Assembly (NCBI RefSeq): GCF_031759225.1
Contig: NZ_CP134494.1
Coordinates: forward strand, 436,001-500,000
Direction: 5' to 3'
Length of the DNA: 64,000 nt
DNA from: Mesobacillus jeotgali
Lineage (GTDB): Bacteria; Bacillota; Bacilli; Bacillales; Cytobacillaceae
This document shows, one piece after another, positions 52,181-61,241 of this stretch. Position 1 is the first letter of the stretch. Each line of letters starts with the position of its first letter. The translations under genes and the position numbers were made by a program. Below the pieces are notes generated by a model. It worked only from the letters and a program-made list of their open reading frames with translations, was not told where the DNA came from and made no database searches.

Positions 52181-52975
52181 ATGTTATTTCAAAAGCTTAT
52201 GATTGCCGGGATGGTATCTTTGCTATTTTTATCGGCGTGCAGCACGGAAAAAAGTAACCCTTCGTCAAGTGTAGATCATAATGATGAGGTCGCTGAAAGT
52301 CAGCAACAGGAAGAGACGGGGAAACAAGATTCAGTGGAAACGACAACCCAAGATGACCAGGATCCTGCGGAAGGAACTAAAGAAGCAGCTGATGCAGCAG
52401 AGCTTGTAAACTTCGTGAAAAAGCAGTATACAAAAGGGGAAATTAAGGTCGATTATCCGCAGATAGCAAATCCGGATTTTGTGCAAGCGGAGAACATAAA
52501 CGAAGTGATTGTCAGAGGTGCGACTTATTTTTTCGAGAATGGCTTGTATGAGGGATATACCGGTGAAATTAAATTTGAAACTACTTTTCAGGATGAAGAG
52601 GTTGCCAGTTTTCTGTATCAAGGCCTGCTAACAAGCACAAACCAAATGTATCCGATCAACCTTTCTTATTCCACCATCGTCAATCTCCAAACAGGTGAAA
52701 AAGTGACATTGTCTGATCTCGTCACAGTCGACGAAGCGTTTGTTGACAAGTTCAAACAAGGAAAGATTCTCTCGGATGAATCTGAAGAATATAGTAATGA
52801 AGTAAAGAACTATATATCCAGTTTAGGCAATGAACAGCTCCTGAATGAATTGTCCAAAGCTGATAACATGGATTCATCAAGTGCCTTCACCTATGTAACC
52901 GACGATTCCATAGTCGTGATCCTGGGCGTCCCACATGCATTAGGTGACTTTGTTCAAGTGGAGATAGCGAGATAA
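52181..52975 (+). CDS. lipoprotein with DUF3298/RsiV-like domain
   Basis: 264 residues. Lipobox LSAC (Cys at about 20), an acidic Gln/Glu-rich linker to about residue 75, then a domain starting VDYPQIANPDFVQAENINEV and containing NLSYSTIVNLQTGEKVTLSDL, the pattern of DUF3298 (found in RsiV and PdaC relatives). Outside the membrane; ligand unknown. AAGGAGG precedes the ATG. It follows the sigma fusion at 53 bases and may share its control. Confidence 0.75.
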   Translation: MLFQKLMIAGMVSLLFLSACSTEKSNPSSSVDHNDEVAESQQQEETGKQDSVETTTQDDQDPAEGTKEAADAAELVNFVKKQYTKGEIKVDYPQIANPDFVQAENINEVIVRGATYFFENGLYEGYTGEIKFETTFQDEEVASFLYQGLLTSTNQMYPINLSYSTIVNLQTGEKVTLSDLVTVDEAFVDKFKQGKILSDESEEYSNEVKNYISSLGNEQLLNELSKADNMDSSSAFTYVTDDSIVVILGVPHALGDFVQVEIAR

Positions 52976-52999
52976 GGTGCGACAAACCTCTGTCTAGTT

Positions 53000-53155
53000 G
53001 GATATGTTCCCGGTTAGAGGGAGAGGCAGAGAAACCGGGCACATAAAGTCAGGATATGTTCCCGGTTAGGGGGAGAGGCAAAGAAACCGGGCACATAAAG
53101 TTAGGATATGTTCCCGGTTAAGGGAAGAGGCGGAGAAACCGGGAACATTAGGTTA
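53000..53155. repeat. tandem array of three 52-bp units with long dyads
   Basis: Unit: GGATATGTTCCCGGTTAGAG, GGAGAGGCAGAGAAACCGGG, CACATAAAGTCA. ATGTTCCCGGTT pairs with AACCGGGCACAT (complete in the third unit, GGGAACAT), so each unit can form a strong hairpin. It lies between the lipoprotein gene and the next plus-strand gene; no other terminator is seen there, so these hairpins may act as one. Confidence 0.92.
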
Positions 53156-53274
53156 GGGCCACTTCGGTTAAATGGGATTGGGTACTGTTTTGGTGCCCCA
53201 AGTCATAATAAGAAATTGTAACTTTTGCGGCGAGAGGACCGTCTCTCTGTCTAGTTAAATAAGGAGGATTTCCC

Positions 53275-53829
53275 TTGAATTTTATAGCATGGATGATAGT
53301 AGCCTGTGAAATAGCGTTTTGGGTTGTGATTATACTGGGGCTGACTATTCGGTATGTTTTTAAGAAAAAGAGGCTCAGCATCTTTTTCTTGGCTCTGACT
53401 CCAGTGATTGATCTGCTGTTGCTGGCTCTTACTAGTTATGATTTGTACCGCGGGGCAACGGCGACCATTGCACACGGGATCGCGGCCATTTATATCGGCG
53501 TTTCGGTTGCCTATGGAAAAAGCATGATTGACTGGGCAGATTCACGTTTTCGTTACTATATTTTGAAGAAAGGCGAAAAGCCTGAACGTCTGAGGGGAAA
53601 GGAATTTTCACAGAACGAAAGGAAAAACCTGATCCGCCACTACGCTGCGTTCCTGATTGGAGGCAGCATGCTCGGATTGATCATTTTCCTGATCAAAGAC
53701 CCGGCTAAGACGGAAAGCCTTTTCGCTGTCTTAAAAACATGGGGATTCATTCTCGCCATTGATACCGCGATAACAGCGAGTTACTTTATTTGGCCGAAAA
53801 AGGACAAAGCCACAAGAATTGGATCATAA
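53275..53829 (+). CDS. integral membrane protein of unknown function
   Basis: 184 residues, five spans (about 3-24, 37-53, 63-82, 122-141, 153-173) with a basic cytoplasmic loop containing RFRYYILKKGEKPERLRGKE. It resembles the B. subtilis YmcC-type membrane proteins as I recall them. TTG start 7 bases after AAGGAGG. Confidence 0.7.
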   Translation: MNFIAWMIVACEIAFWVVIILGLTIRYVFKKKRLSIFFLALTPVIDLLLLALTSYDLYRGATATIAHGIAAIYIGVSVAYGKSMIDWADSRFRYYILKKGEKPERLRGKEFSQNERKNLIRHYAAFLIGGSMLGLIIFLIKDPAKTESLFAVLKTWGFILAIDTAITASYFIWPKKDKATRIGS

Positions 53830-53875
53830 AAAAGGGATATCAAATCGCAATGATTTGATATCCCTTATTTTATCG
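53830..53875. terminator. bidirectional terminator
   Basis: AAGGGATATCAAATC pairs perfectly with GATTTGATATCCCTT; between convergent genes. Confidence 0.93.
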
Positions 53876-53907
53876 GTCACGGGTTCCTTTATAATTGTAG
53901 TTGCTCT

Positions 53908-54303
53908 CTATTTTGCATTTACATCTGGCTGATGAATGCCAAAGATATTTCCTTCAGTGTCTTTATAGTATCCCTGCCACGCCATGCCAGGCAGAGCGTA
54001 TTTAGGCAAAGCCACTACGCCGCCATTTTTAAGGATTGTTGTTTCGGTCACATCGTAATCTTCTACGCCCATTGTACATGCATATCCATTTAAAGGCTGG
54101 TTCGCTTCTGGAGGAGGACCTTGACGTTGCATTAAAGCACCGTTAATTCCAGGCTCATCTTCGCCACCAGTCACTGCTCCGAAATAAGGCATGCCAGCGT
54201 ATTCGCTCCAATCTTCAAATGCCCATCCAAATACTTCACCATAAAACTTTTTTGCACGATCCATGTTATCTACATGAATTTCGAAATGTACTAATCTACC
54301 CAT
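53908..54303 (-). CDS. VOC family protein
   Basis: 131 residues. Two VOC modules: VHFEIHVDNMDRAKKFYGEV at the start and MAWQGYYKDTEGNIFGIHQP at the end. H5 and the H in FGIHQP stand at metal-ligand positions. It resembles the many YraH/CFP32-like VOC proteins; substrate unknown. AGGAGG precedes the ATG. Divergent from the small membrane gene at 54582. Confidence 0.88.
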   Translation of the reverse strand: MGRLVHFEIHVDNMDRAKKFYGEVFGWAFEDWSEYAGMPYFGAVTGGEDEPGINGALMQRQGPPPEANQPLNGYACTMGVEDYDVTETTILKNGGVVALPKYALPGMAWQGYYKDTEGNIFGIHQPDVNAK

Positions 54304-54581
54304 GATTACCTCCTAATGATAAGAACAAAGTAAAAACAACTTCTATTATGTAATTTCTACAAAGCTGTTTGGCATACCTTCTCCATTATGGTACTACTTA
54401 GACGATTTATACTACTGTGCCAAGTAATAGACTGCGCAGAACAATATACAGGGAAAGGCCCACGATTTTTCGGAAGGGAAGGTGAATCATGAATAAAACT
54501 TGTACTGCAAAAATATATAAAGAATAAATGGTTTTGGACAACAACTTCCATACGAAATTGGAACTATAAGGTGCTGATCTT
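54304..54581. other. intergenic region, nothing recognised
   Basis: About 278 bases between divergent genes. Apart from AAGGTG near 54568 for the next gene, I see no hairpin, repeat or promoter worth naming. Confidence 0.4.
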
Positions 54582-54761
54582 TTGAATAGGAATAAGAATT
54601 TGAATGTAGTCATATTATTGTTAGTCTGTTTGCTTATAGTTCTATTTGTGCATGTTGTGCTCCACACGAAGGTGTATGTCGTGTTTAGCGCGAGTCTTGG
54701 TTCGGTCTTCATGATCGGACTGATCATTTTCCTCATTGTCTTCCTCTATTTCAATGGGTAA
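54582..54761 (+). CDS. 59-residue two-span membrane protein
   Basis: TTG at 54582 lies 8 bases after AAGGTG. The frame reads MNRNKNLNVVILLLVCLLIV then a loop HTKVYVVFSAS and a second span up to TAA 54761. Clear positive-inside N-terminus and two hydrophobic helices support a real small membrane protein. Unknown family. Confidence 0.6.
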   Translation: MNRNKNLNVVILLLVCLLIVLFVHVVLHTKVYVVFSASLGSVFMIGLIIFLIVFLYFNG

Positions 54762-54887
54762 GCTTAAAAATGGTTAAATGTTCCAAATATAGGTCTTGAG
54801 GCTGACTCCTTATTAAAGCTGCAGCCTGTTAATTGATTGAGGGTTATGACTTATGATTAACCTATAATCAGTTGGAGGCGAAGTAAT

Positions 54888-55601
54888 ATGAAAAAAATGA
54901 TCGGTTTTGGTTTGGCGGCAGTGTCTGCGGTTTTATTGTTGTCAGGTTGCAATAACATGATTTTTGCGAATAGTGGTAGTGATAATGAAGTGGTTGTCGA
55001 GAAGGACGGCGCTAAGGAGCTTGAGGTTGTCCTGAATTTTGGAGCCGGTAAAATGGATGTGGCGCACGGTGCAGATGAATGGGTTAGCGGGAACGCAATC
55101 TATGAACCAGAGAAAATGAAACCTGAAGTTTCCTATGATCTTGACGGGAAGGTAGGCAAGGTGGAGATTTCTCAGCCGGACTATTTTAAAATTGGCAAGA
55201 TGAAGAATGAATGGGATTTGAAGCTGAATGAGGATGTTCCACTAGACCTTGTCGTGAATGCCGGGGCATCAGACACCAATCTTGACTTGAAAGGGTTACA
55301 GCTTTCAAATCTTGAAGTGAACGCAGGGGTTGGTGAAATAACCGTTGATCTCGGAGGAGATTGGAAAGAAAGCTTTGATGGCCGGATTTCATCCGGAGTA
55401 GGACAGATGACCGTTATCCTTCCTAAAGATATAGGGGTAAGGGTCAGTGTAGATAAAGGAATTGGCTCATCGTCATTTGAAGATTTGATTTCAAAAGGCA
55501 ATGGAATGTATGTGAATGAAGCTTACGAAGATGCAAAAATAAAGATCGATCTAGATGCTGACATTGGGGTTGGTGAAGTAACGTTTAAAACGGAGAAGTA
55601 A
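54888..55601 (+). CDS. toast-rack (DUF2154/LiaF-like) lipoprotein
   Basis: 237 residues. Lipobox LSGC (Cys at 21). The mature part is a repeated-strand domain with NFGAGKMDVAHGADEWVSG, VNAGASDTNLDLKGLQLSNL, VNAGVGEITVDLGG and ADIGVGEVTF, the glycine-Asp pattern of toast-rack proteins, also found in LiaF-type envelope-stress sensors. Outside the membrane; partner unknown. TGGAGG lies before the ATG. Confidence 0.85.
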   Translation: MKKMIGFGLAAVSAVLLLSGCNNMIFANSGSDNEVVVEKDGAKELEVVLNFGAGKMDVAHGADEWVSGNAIYEPEKMKPEVSYDLDGKVGKVEISQPDYFKIGKMKNEWDLKLNEDVPLDLVVNAGASDTNLDLKGLQLSNLEVNAGVGEITVDLGGDWKESFDGRISSGVGQMTVILPKDIGVRVSVDKGIGSSSFEDLISKGNGMYVNEAYEDAKIKIDLDADIGVGEVTFKTEK

Positions 55602-55620
55602 ACACAACGGTATAATGGAG

Positions 55621-55662
55621 AGGAGTCAATTCGTATATGAATTGACTCCTTTTTCTTTTCTG
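55621..55662 (+). terminator. terminator of the toast-rack gene
   Basis: AGGAGTCAATTC pairs with GAATTGACTCCT, followed by TTTTTC. Confidence 0.92.
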
Positions 55663-55729
55663 CTGGTATCTCTCAGTATAGTAATCCTTCCTCAGGGAAT
55701 ATTAAGGAAAAAGTAATTTAGGTGTTTAT

Positions 55730-57192
55730 ATGAATGAAGATCAAATGAGCATTTCGAAGGTATTGCAAGAGAACTTACATTATATACAGAATGCCTTTCA
55801 TCATAACAAAGAGTTAATCATCCGTTCATTTTTTTCTCGCCGAAATCTTCAGGCTGCCTGGTGTATTTGGATACGATCGCTGATAAAAAGGCGATTCAGG
55901 AGCATATACTAGGCCCGATTTTAAAGCTTGATCATTGGCCGAAAAAGCCGATTCAGCAGATTGAAAACACGATCGAAATTTCTAAGATTAAGCGCATTTC
56001 CGACCTCGGAGAAGCAGTGAACGAGTTGTCTAATGGAAATACGCTTATTTTTATCGATGGTGCTGATTCCTGTATTTCTGCTGATACGGCAGACTGGAAG
56101 GACCGGTCGCTTTCACCGCCTCAGTCCCAGCGGGTGTTAAAAGGACCGCAAATCGGTTTTACCGAGCTAGCCAATAACAATATCTCACTCATCAAACGAT
56201 TCATTAAAAATAATCAATTGAGCATCGAGGATCAGACGGTGGGGGAGGAAACCAGTACTGGGGTTTTTCTTCTGTTTTTAGCTGATAAAACGGATCACGA
56301 TATTCTGAATCATGTCAGGAACAAAGTCAAATCCGTTCATTTGAAGTCCATCTTGGACTCGTCATACATTCAGGAAAGCATTTCCGAGGGCCAAATCACA
56401 CCTTTTCCGCTTGTGTTGACAACAGAACGTCCGGATGTGGTGGCAGGCCATTTATTGGAGGGAAAGATCGCCATTGTTTGTGATGGGTCACCAGATGTCT
56501 TGATCGTGCCTGCTCTGTTCATCCAGTTTTTCCATTCGCCTGAGGACTATTATGAGAGTTCCATGTTTGATTTTACGAGGCTGATCCGAATACTCTCTTT
56601 TGTCACTTCGATTTTCCTGATTCCTTTTTATATCGCTTTTGTTTTATTTCATCAGGAGCTGATCCCCAGTGAATTGCTTGTCAGTCTGGCTGCCCAAAGG
56701 CAAATCGTTCCGCTCCCTTTAGTCATTGAAGTCATCCTACTAATGGTGATATTCGAAGTGTTATTGGAAAGCTCCATTCGTTTGCCGACGGGCATCATGC
56801 TGGCATTTTCCATCATTGGGACGATCATTTTAGGGCAATCGGCAGCAGAGGCAGGAATTGTCCAGCTCTCTACACTGGTCGTCATTTCAGCCACTTATGT
56901 CTTGAATTTCGCGATACCCGTTCATCCTTTCGGCAATGCCATCAAGGGAATTCGCTATATTCTTGTGTTTTTGGCCAGCACTTTTGGCTTGTATGGGATC
57001 ATCCTGGGAACGATTGTCTTAGTCAACCATCTTGCATCATTAAATAGCTTTGGCGTTCCCTACTTATCGCCAATCTCTCCTGTAAAAAAAGCAGATTTAA
57101 AAGATACCTTTATTCGATTCTCGTTAAAAAAAATCATCAATTCAACGAAAAGATATGATAAGGACGATCTCCTTAAAAATAGCCGTAAATGA
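55730..57192 (+). pseudogene. spore germinant-receptor A subunit (GerA family), frameshifted
   Basis: ATG 55730 opens MNEDQMSISKVLQENLHYIQ, a normal GerA N-terminus. Adding one T to the seven-T run at about 55830-55836 joins it in frame to SPKSSGCLVYLDTIADKKAI and the rest to TGA 57192. The full protein would be 487 residues with an N-terminal domain of about 250 and five or six spans (from about FVTSIFLIPFYIAFVLF). GerA subunits of the inner spore membrane help sense nutrients. As sequenced no full-length A subunit is made. First gene of an A-C-B operon. Confidence 0.85.
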
Positions 57193-58374
57193 GTGATAGC
57201 AGTGAAATATCTTTATACTCTCTTTATACTTTTATCGTTGGCTGCGGTGTTCTTTGCTCCTGTAGAAAAGCATGAGTTAAATGAAATGACCTTTTCATTT
57301 GCGATGGGAATCGATTATGCAGACGACGGGTATGAAGTCTCCCTGCAATTGATCAATCCTGCGGCCATTGCGGGGAAAACGCAGATCCCCAACTCGCCTT
57401 ATGTCGTTTATAAAGAAACAGGCAGAACCATTGATACTGCTTTGGAAAGAATTTCTGTCAATGTCTCTCGTTTTGTGCATTTGAAACAGTTGGAAGTCAT
57501 TCTATTAGGTGAAAGAATCGCTCGTGAGGGAAAAATCCAGGACATTACCCAATATGTGATGCATTCGGCTCAGGTTCCGACTGATGCCCATCTAGTCATT
57601 GCCCAGGGAGTTAGTGCGAGTGAACTGCTAAAGCTTTACTCTCCAATTGAAGGTTTTTCGGCATTTGAAATTGAGAACATCCTCCAAAAGTTAGGCAGAG
57701 ACATTCCGGTCACCGCGTCGGAAATCAAGGTGGACGAAATCAAGGAAGGAAAAGATATTGCCATGCCTTTTATCAAAATAGAAGGAGATCTCAAGAGCGG
57801 CAAGGAGAAGGGGAACTTGGAGACAACGAGTCCAACACATATCTCCTATGGAGGGCTGGCTCTTTTCAAAGAAAATAAGCTTGTTGAATTCCTTGATTAC
57901 CGGGATGCAGCCTATGTCTCGATGCTGCAGGGCGTTGAATCAGGTTATTCTATTGAAGCCAGCTGTCCTAAGGGAGAGAATGGCCTATTTACCTACCGCA
58001 TTTTTGGCAATAAAGCTCGAGAGGGGAAAGTAGAGATATACGAAGACAAATATGTTTTTCATTTCAATCTGAACCTTTCGGGAGACATTAGCCAGTTAAA
58101 GTGCAAAATTAATTTAGAAAACCCTCAGGAGATCAAGCTGCTCGAGGAACAGATCAAGATAACGATTCAGAAAGAAGTGGAGGATCTGCTTACGATCGCA
58201 CAGAAAAATGAGCTGGATCCTTTAGGCTTAGGTCTCATCATGAGCGAGGAAAGTCCGGAGAATTGGAATAAGCTGAAATCGGATTGGCCCTCCCATCTGA
58301 AAAACGCGGAAATCAAGCTTCATACGAAAGTGAAGGTACAAAGCATCGGAAACTACAAGATAGGGGGTGGATGA
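57193..58374 (+). CDS. Ger(x)C family germination protein lacking the lipobox
   Basis: 393 residues with the GerC pattern: LNEMTFSFAMGIDYADDGYE near the N-terminus, LKQLEVILLGERIAREG, and the C-terminal domain GKVEIYEDKYVFHFNLNLSG. GerC subunits are normally lipoproteins (LSGCWDRREL), but here the site reads FFAPVEKHELNEM with no Cys, so lipid attachment is lost. GTG 57193 overlaps the end of the A gene; GTG 57202 is an alternative. The stop overlaps the B gene. Confidence 0.85.
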   Translation: MIAVKYLYTLFILLSLAAVFFAPVEKHELNEMTFSFAMGIDYADDGYEVSLQLINPAAIAGKTQIPNSPYVVYKETGRTIDTALERISVNVSRFVHLKQLEVILLGERIAREGKIQDITQYVMHSAQVPTDAHLVIAQGVSASELLKLYSPIEGFSAFEIENILQKLGRDIPVTASEIKVDEIKEGKDIAMPFIKIEGDLKSGKEKGNLETTSPTHISYGGLALFKENKLVEFLDYRDAAYVSMLQGVESGYSIEASCPKGENGLFTYRIFGNKAREGKVEIYEDKYVFHFNLNLSGDISQLKCKINLENPQEIKLLEEQIKITIQKEVEDLLTIAQKNELDPLGLGLIMSEESPENWNKLKSDWPSHLKNAEIKLHTKVKVQSIGNYKIGGG

Positions 58375-58375
58375 G

Positions 58376-59497
58376 GTGGAGAACAAGCCAATCATTGGAA
58401 TCATCGAGACGATGTTCGCGATGCTGCTGTTCCTGCTCGGGAGCTCCGTTATCCTGGGGCTGAATCTTACGGCTGAAAAAGCCTCGTGGATTGTCAGTCT
58501 AGCTGCAGGGGGAGCAGGGCTGCTTTTATTCCATATCTATGTCTATCTGTGGAAAAATAACGATTATGGGAACCTTGCTCTGATATTGAAAAAGAACATG
58601 GGGAAATTCCTTGGAATGGCTGCTTCTCTTTTGTATGTCCTGTACTTTGCTTACTTGGCCTCCCGTGTTTTGGCCGATTTTACGATGTTCATCAATAGCA
58701 CCTTGCTTTATACGATGAGCCCGTTCTTCATCAAATTCTCAATCTTTCTTGTGGTTGCCTACACTTACGTAAAGGGACTGGAAGCCTTTATCCGTTCAGC
58801 CGTCATTATTGGCAGTGTGACTTTGTTGTTTATCCTGCTGATTCCAATCTGGATTCTCATAAGCGGGACATTTCATTGGGAATATATCGATCCCATCTTT
58901 GATATGGATTTCAACAACATCATCAAGGTCCTGCCGACGATGGTTACGTTTCCGTTCGGAGAGCTGATCGCTTTCGTCATGATTTTTCCTTATTTGAATC
59001 ATGAACACAGATCAGCGGTGTCCAAAAATGGAAACATGATGATTATCTTTTTTACGATATTGTTATCGCTTATTTCTTTCCTGACGATTGGAGTCCTTCA
59101 TCCGGAATTAGCCAAGAATTATACATTCCCTATAATCAATGCAATTGAAGGGGTAACGCTCTTCGATTTCATCAAAAGACTGGATGTCTTCGCGGTGATC
59201 ATCATTATTTTTGGCGGATATTTTAAAATCGCCATCTTCACTTTCGCAAGCATAAACCTAGCAAAAACGACCATGAACAAGGTAAAACCAAAGCTTCTGA
59301 CGGTTTCCATCCTGATGGTCATACTGTTGCTGTCTTATCCTTACGCAGAAAACCTATCACAGCATCTCGAGGTAGGGCTGAAATACGTACCTTTATTGAT
59401 CCATCTCCCTTTGGCCATCCTGTTGCCGATATTCATCATGTTCATCACATTCGTAAAAAAGAGAAGGAGAAATTCCCGGCTCAGCGAACCTTCTTGA
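58376..59497 (+). CDS. germinant-receptor B subunit, spore germination permease
   Basis: 373 residues, ten spans, APC-superfamily GerB type: IIETMFAMLLFLLGSSVILG at the N-terminus and the conserved FPFGELIAFVMIFPYL in the middle. GerB subunits form the transporter-like nutrient-binding part of the germinant receptor in the inner spore membrane. GTG 58376 is 8 bases after GGGGG and overlaps the C gene; a GTG three codons earlier is too near. The order A-C-B differs from A-B-C of gerA. Confidence 0.88.
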   Translation: MENKPIIGIIETMFAMLLFLLGSSVILGLNLTAEKASWIVSLAAGGAGLLLFHIYVYLWKNNDYGNLALILKKNMGKFLGMAASLLYVLYFAYLASRVLADFTMFINSTLLYTMSPFFIKFSIFLVVAYTYVKGLEAFIRSAVIIGSVTLLFILLIPIWILISGTFHWEYIDPIFDMDFNNIIKVLPTMVTFPFGELIAFVMIFPYLNHEHRSAVSKNGNMMIIFFTILLSLISFLTIGVLHPELAKNYTFPIINAIEGVTLFDFIKRLDVFAVIIIIFGGYFKIAIFTFASINLAKTTMNKVKPKLLTVSILMVILLLSYPYAENLSQHLEVGLKYVPLLIHLPLAILLPIFIMFITFVKKRRRNSRLSEPS

Positions 59498-59506
59498 ATA
59501 ACAATG

Positions 59507-59540
59507 AAAAAGCTCCCTAGCAAGGGAGCTTTCCTTTATG
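59507..59540 (+). terminator. terminator of the germination operon
   Basis: AAAGCTCCCT pairs with AGGGAGCTTT, then CCTTTAT. Confidence 0.85.
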
Positions 59541-59598
59541 TATTCCTAAGAACGGTGATGAATCCGTCCAGAATCTGATGGCTTATTTTAAACTGATA
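59536..59598 (-). pseudogene. 3' end of the GNAT gene cut off by the IS3 element
   Basis: On the minus strand, left of the insertion, a frame reads YQFKISHQILDGFITVLRNT and stops at 59536. This is a typical GNAT C-terminal strand and matches what the truncated GNAT at 61242 lacks. Confidence 0.7.
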
Positions 59599-59662
59599 TG
59601 CTCCCCTTTAGGTAGACAGATTAAAAAATAAAAATCTGTTTACTTAAAGGGGAGTATTTTTT

Positions 59663-60340
59663 ATGTCAAAAAGGACATATTCATTCCAAGATAAAATCAA
59701 GATCGTAGAGGCGTTAAAAAAGGGTAGCCATTCTATTTCAGAGCTGAAGTTTATATACAAAGTAAATGATCATGCAATTTATGATTGGGTCTACAGGTAT
59801 GAAAAATACGGAGCAGAAGGATTAAAGAAGTCTTCTACCTGGAAGAGGTATTCTAAGGAACTTAAGCTGGCGGCTGTACAGGACTATCTTAGTGGGGACT
59901 ACTCTCAAAATGATGTTATCAGAAAGTATGAAATCTCATGTAGACGAGTCCTCCAGAAATGGATTAACAAGTATAATGGTCATAGAGAATTAAAGGACAC
60001 TTCCAAAGGAAGGACAAACACTATGACTAGAAGAAACACTACCATAAATGAACGAAAAGAGATTGTGCTCTATTGCCTTGAGAACGGCAAGGATTATCAG
60101 AAGGCAGCTGAGACCTTTAAGGTCTCTTACCAACAAGTATATCAATGGGTTAAAAAGTATGAGGATGGCGGCGAAGAAGCCCTTCGGGATAAGCGAGGGA
60201 GGAAAAAGGAAGAAGTTGAACTCTCCCCAGAACAGAAGATGAAATTGGAGATGAAGAGGCTTGCGAGTGAAAATGAGCGATTACGCGCAGAGAACTTATT
60301 CCTAAAAAAGTTAGAGGAGATCGAAAGGAGGCGAAGATAA
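59663..60340 (+). CDS. IS3 OrfA, helix-turn-helix protein
   Basis: 225 residues with three or so helix-turn-helix units (KIKIVEALKKGSHSISELKF, LAAVQDYLSGDYSQNDVIRK, EIVLYCLENGKDYQKAAETF) and a C-terminal leucine zipper (LASENERLRAENLFLKKLEE). It binds the terminal repeats. The run AAAAAAG at 60304-60310 in phase A-AAA-AAG is a classical -1 slippery site, after which OrfB's frame is open, so an OrfAB fusion transposase is made. AAAGGGGAG precedes the ATG. Confidence 0.92.
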   Translation: MSKRTYSFQDKIKIVEALKKGSHSISELKFIYKVNDHAIYDWVYRYEKYGAEGLKKSSTWKRYSKELKLAAVQDYLSGDYSQNDVIRKYEISCRRVLQKWINKYNGHRELKDTSKGRTNTMTRRNTTINERKEIVLYCLENGKDYQKAAETFKVSYQQVYQWVKKYEDGGEEALRDKRGRKKEEVELSPEQKMKLEMKRLASENERLRAENLFLKKLEEIERRRR

Positions 60341-60411
60341 GCCAGATACGCCTTGAGGAGAAATATATCGCTATCAAGGAACTTCACGAAGAAGAAGGAT
60401 TCTCTTTCGTT

Positions 60412-61218
60412 ATGCTTTGTGAAATTGCGGGGTTGGCCAGGTCTGCATATTATAAATGGCTGAAGCGAACACCTTCCAAGCGTGAATGTCAGAATGTGAT
60501 ACTTGTAGAAGAAATGAAGGCTCTCCATGAGGAGGTTAAAGGAATCTACGGCTACCGCAGGATTACGATGACTTTGAATAGAAGGTTGAGCAAGAGCTTC
60601 AATGAAAAGCGAATCTATAGGCTGATGAAGATTGTCGGCATTCAAAGCGTTATTCGGAAAAAGAAAAATCGATATAAAAAGTCAACCCCTCAACACGTCG
60701 CAGAAAACGTGTTAGACCGTAATTTCCAAGCCGAAAGTCCTAATGAGAAATGGGTAACTGATGTGACTGAGTTCAAGTATGGAGAAGCAAAAAAGGCTTA
60801 TTTGAGTGCAATTAAAGACTTACATGATGGAGCCATCGTTAGTTACGTATTTGGACATTCCAACAACAATAAACTGGTGTTTGATACGCTGGATCAGGCC
60901 ACGGCCCTACTGAATGGTGACCGCCCACTTATACATAGCGACAGGGGCTTTCAGTATACCCATTTTGGATTTAAACAAAGAATAGATCAAGCACAGATGA
61001 CTCAAAGTATGTCCCGAGTCGGAAGATGTATTGACAATGGTCCAATGGAATCCTTTTGGGGATCACTGAAAAGCGAGAAATATTACATGGAGAAATATAA
61101 GACCTTTGAAGAGCTTTCTGCGGCGATTGATGAGTACATATACTTTTATAATCATGAACGTTACCAAAAAAGATTAAACGGCCTTAGCCCCTTAGAATTC
61201 AGGGCTAAAGCCGCCTAG
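60412..61218 (+). CDS. IS3 OrfB, integrase-core transposase
   Basis: 268 residues from the first ATG, though synthesis most likely comes by -1 frameshift from OrfA at 60304-60310. HTH_21 region YGYRRITMTLNRRL, then the rve DDE domain: WVTDVTEFKYG (D), LIHSDRGFQYTHFGFKQRI (D) and DNGPMESFWGSLKSEKYY (E). End YNHERYQKRLNGLSPLEFR is typical of IS150. All three catalytic residues are present, so it looks active. Confidence 0.93.
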   Translation: MLCEIAGLARSAYYKWLKRTPSKRECQNVILVEEMKALHEEVKGIYGYRRITMTLNRRLSKSFNEKRIYRLMKIVGIQSVIRKKKNRYKKSTPQHVAENVLDRNFQAESPNEKWVTDVTEFKYGEAKKAYLSAIKDLHDGAIVSYVFGHSNNNKLVFDTLDQATALLNGDRPLIHSDRGFQYTHFGFKQRIDQAQMTQSMSRVGRCIDNGPMESFWGSLKSEKYYMEKYKTFEELSAAIDEYIYFYNHERYQKRLNGLSPLEFRAKAA

Positions 61219-61241
61219 ATTGTTTTTATTATTTCCACTGT

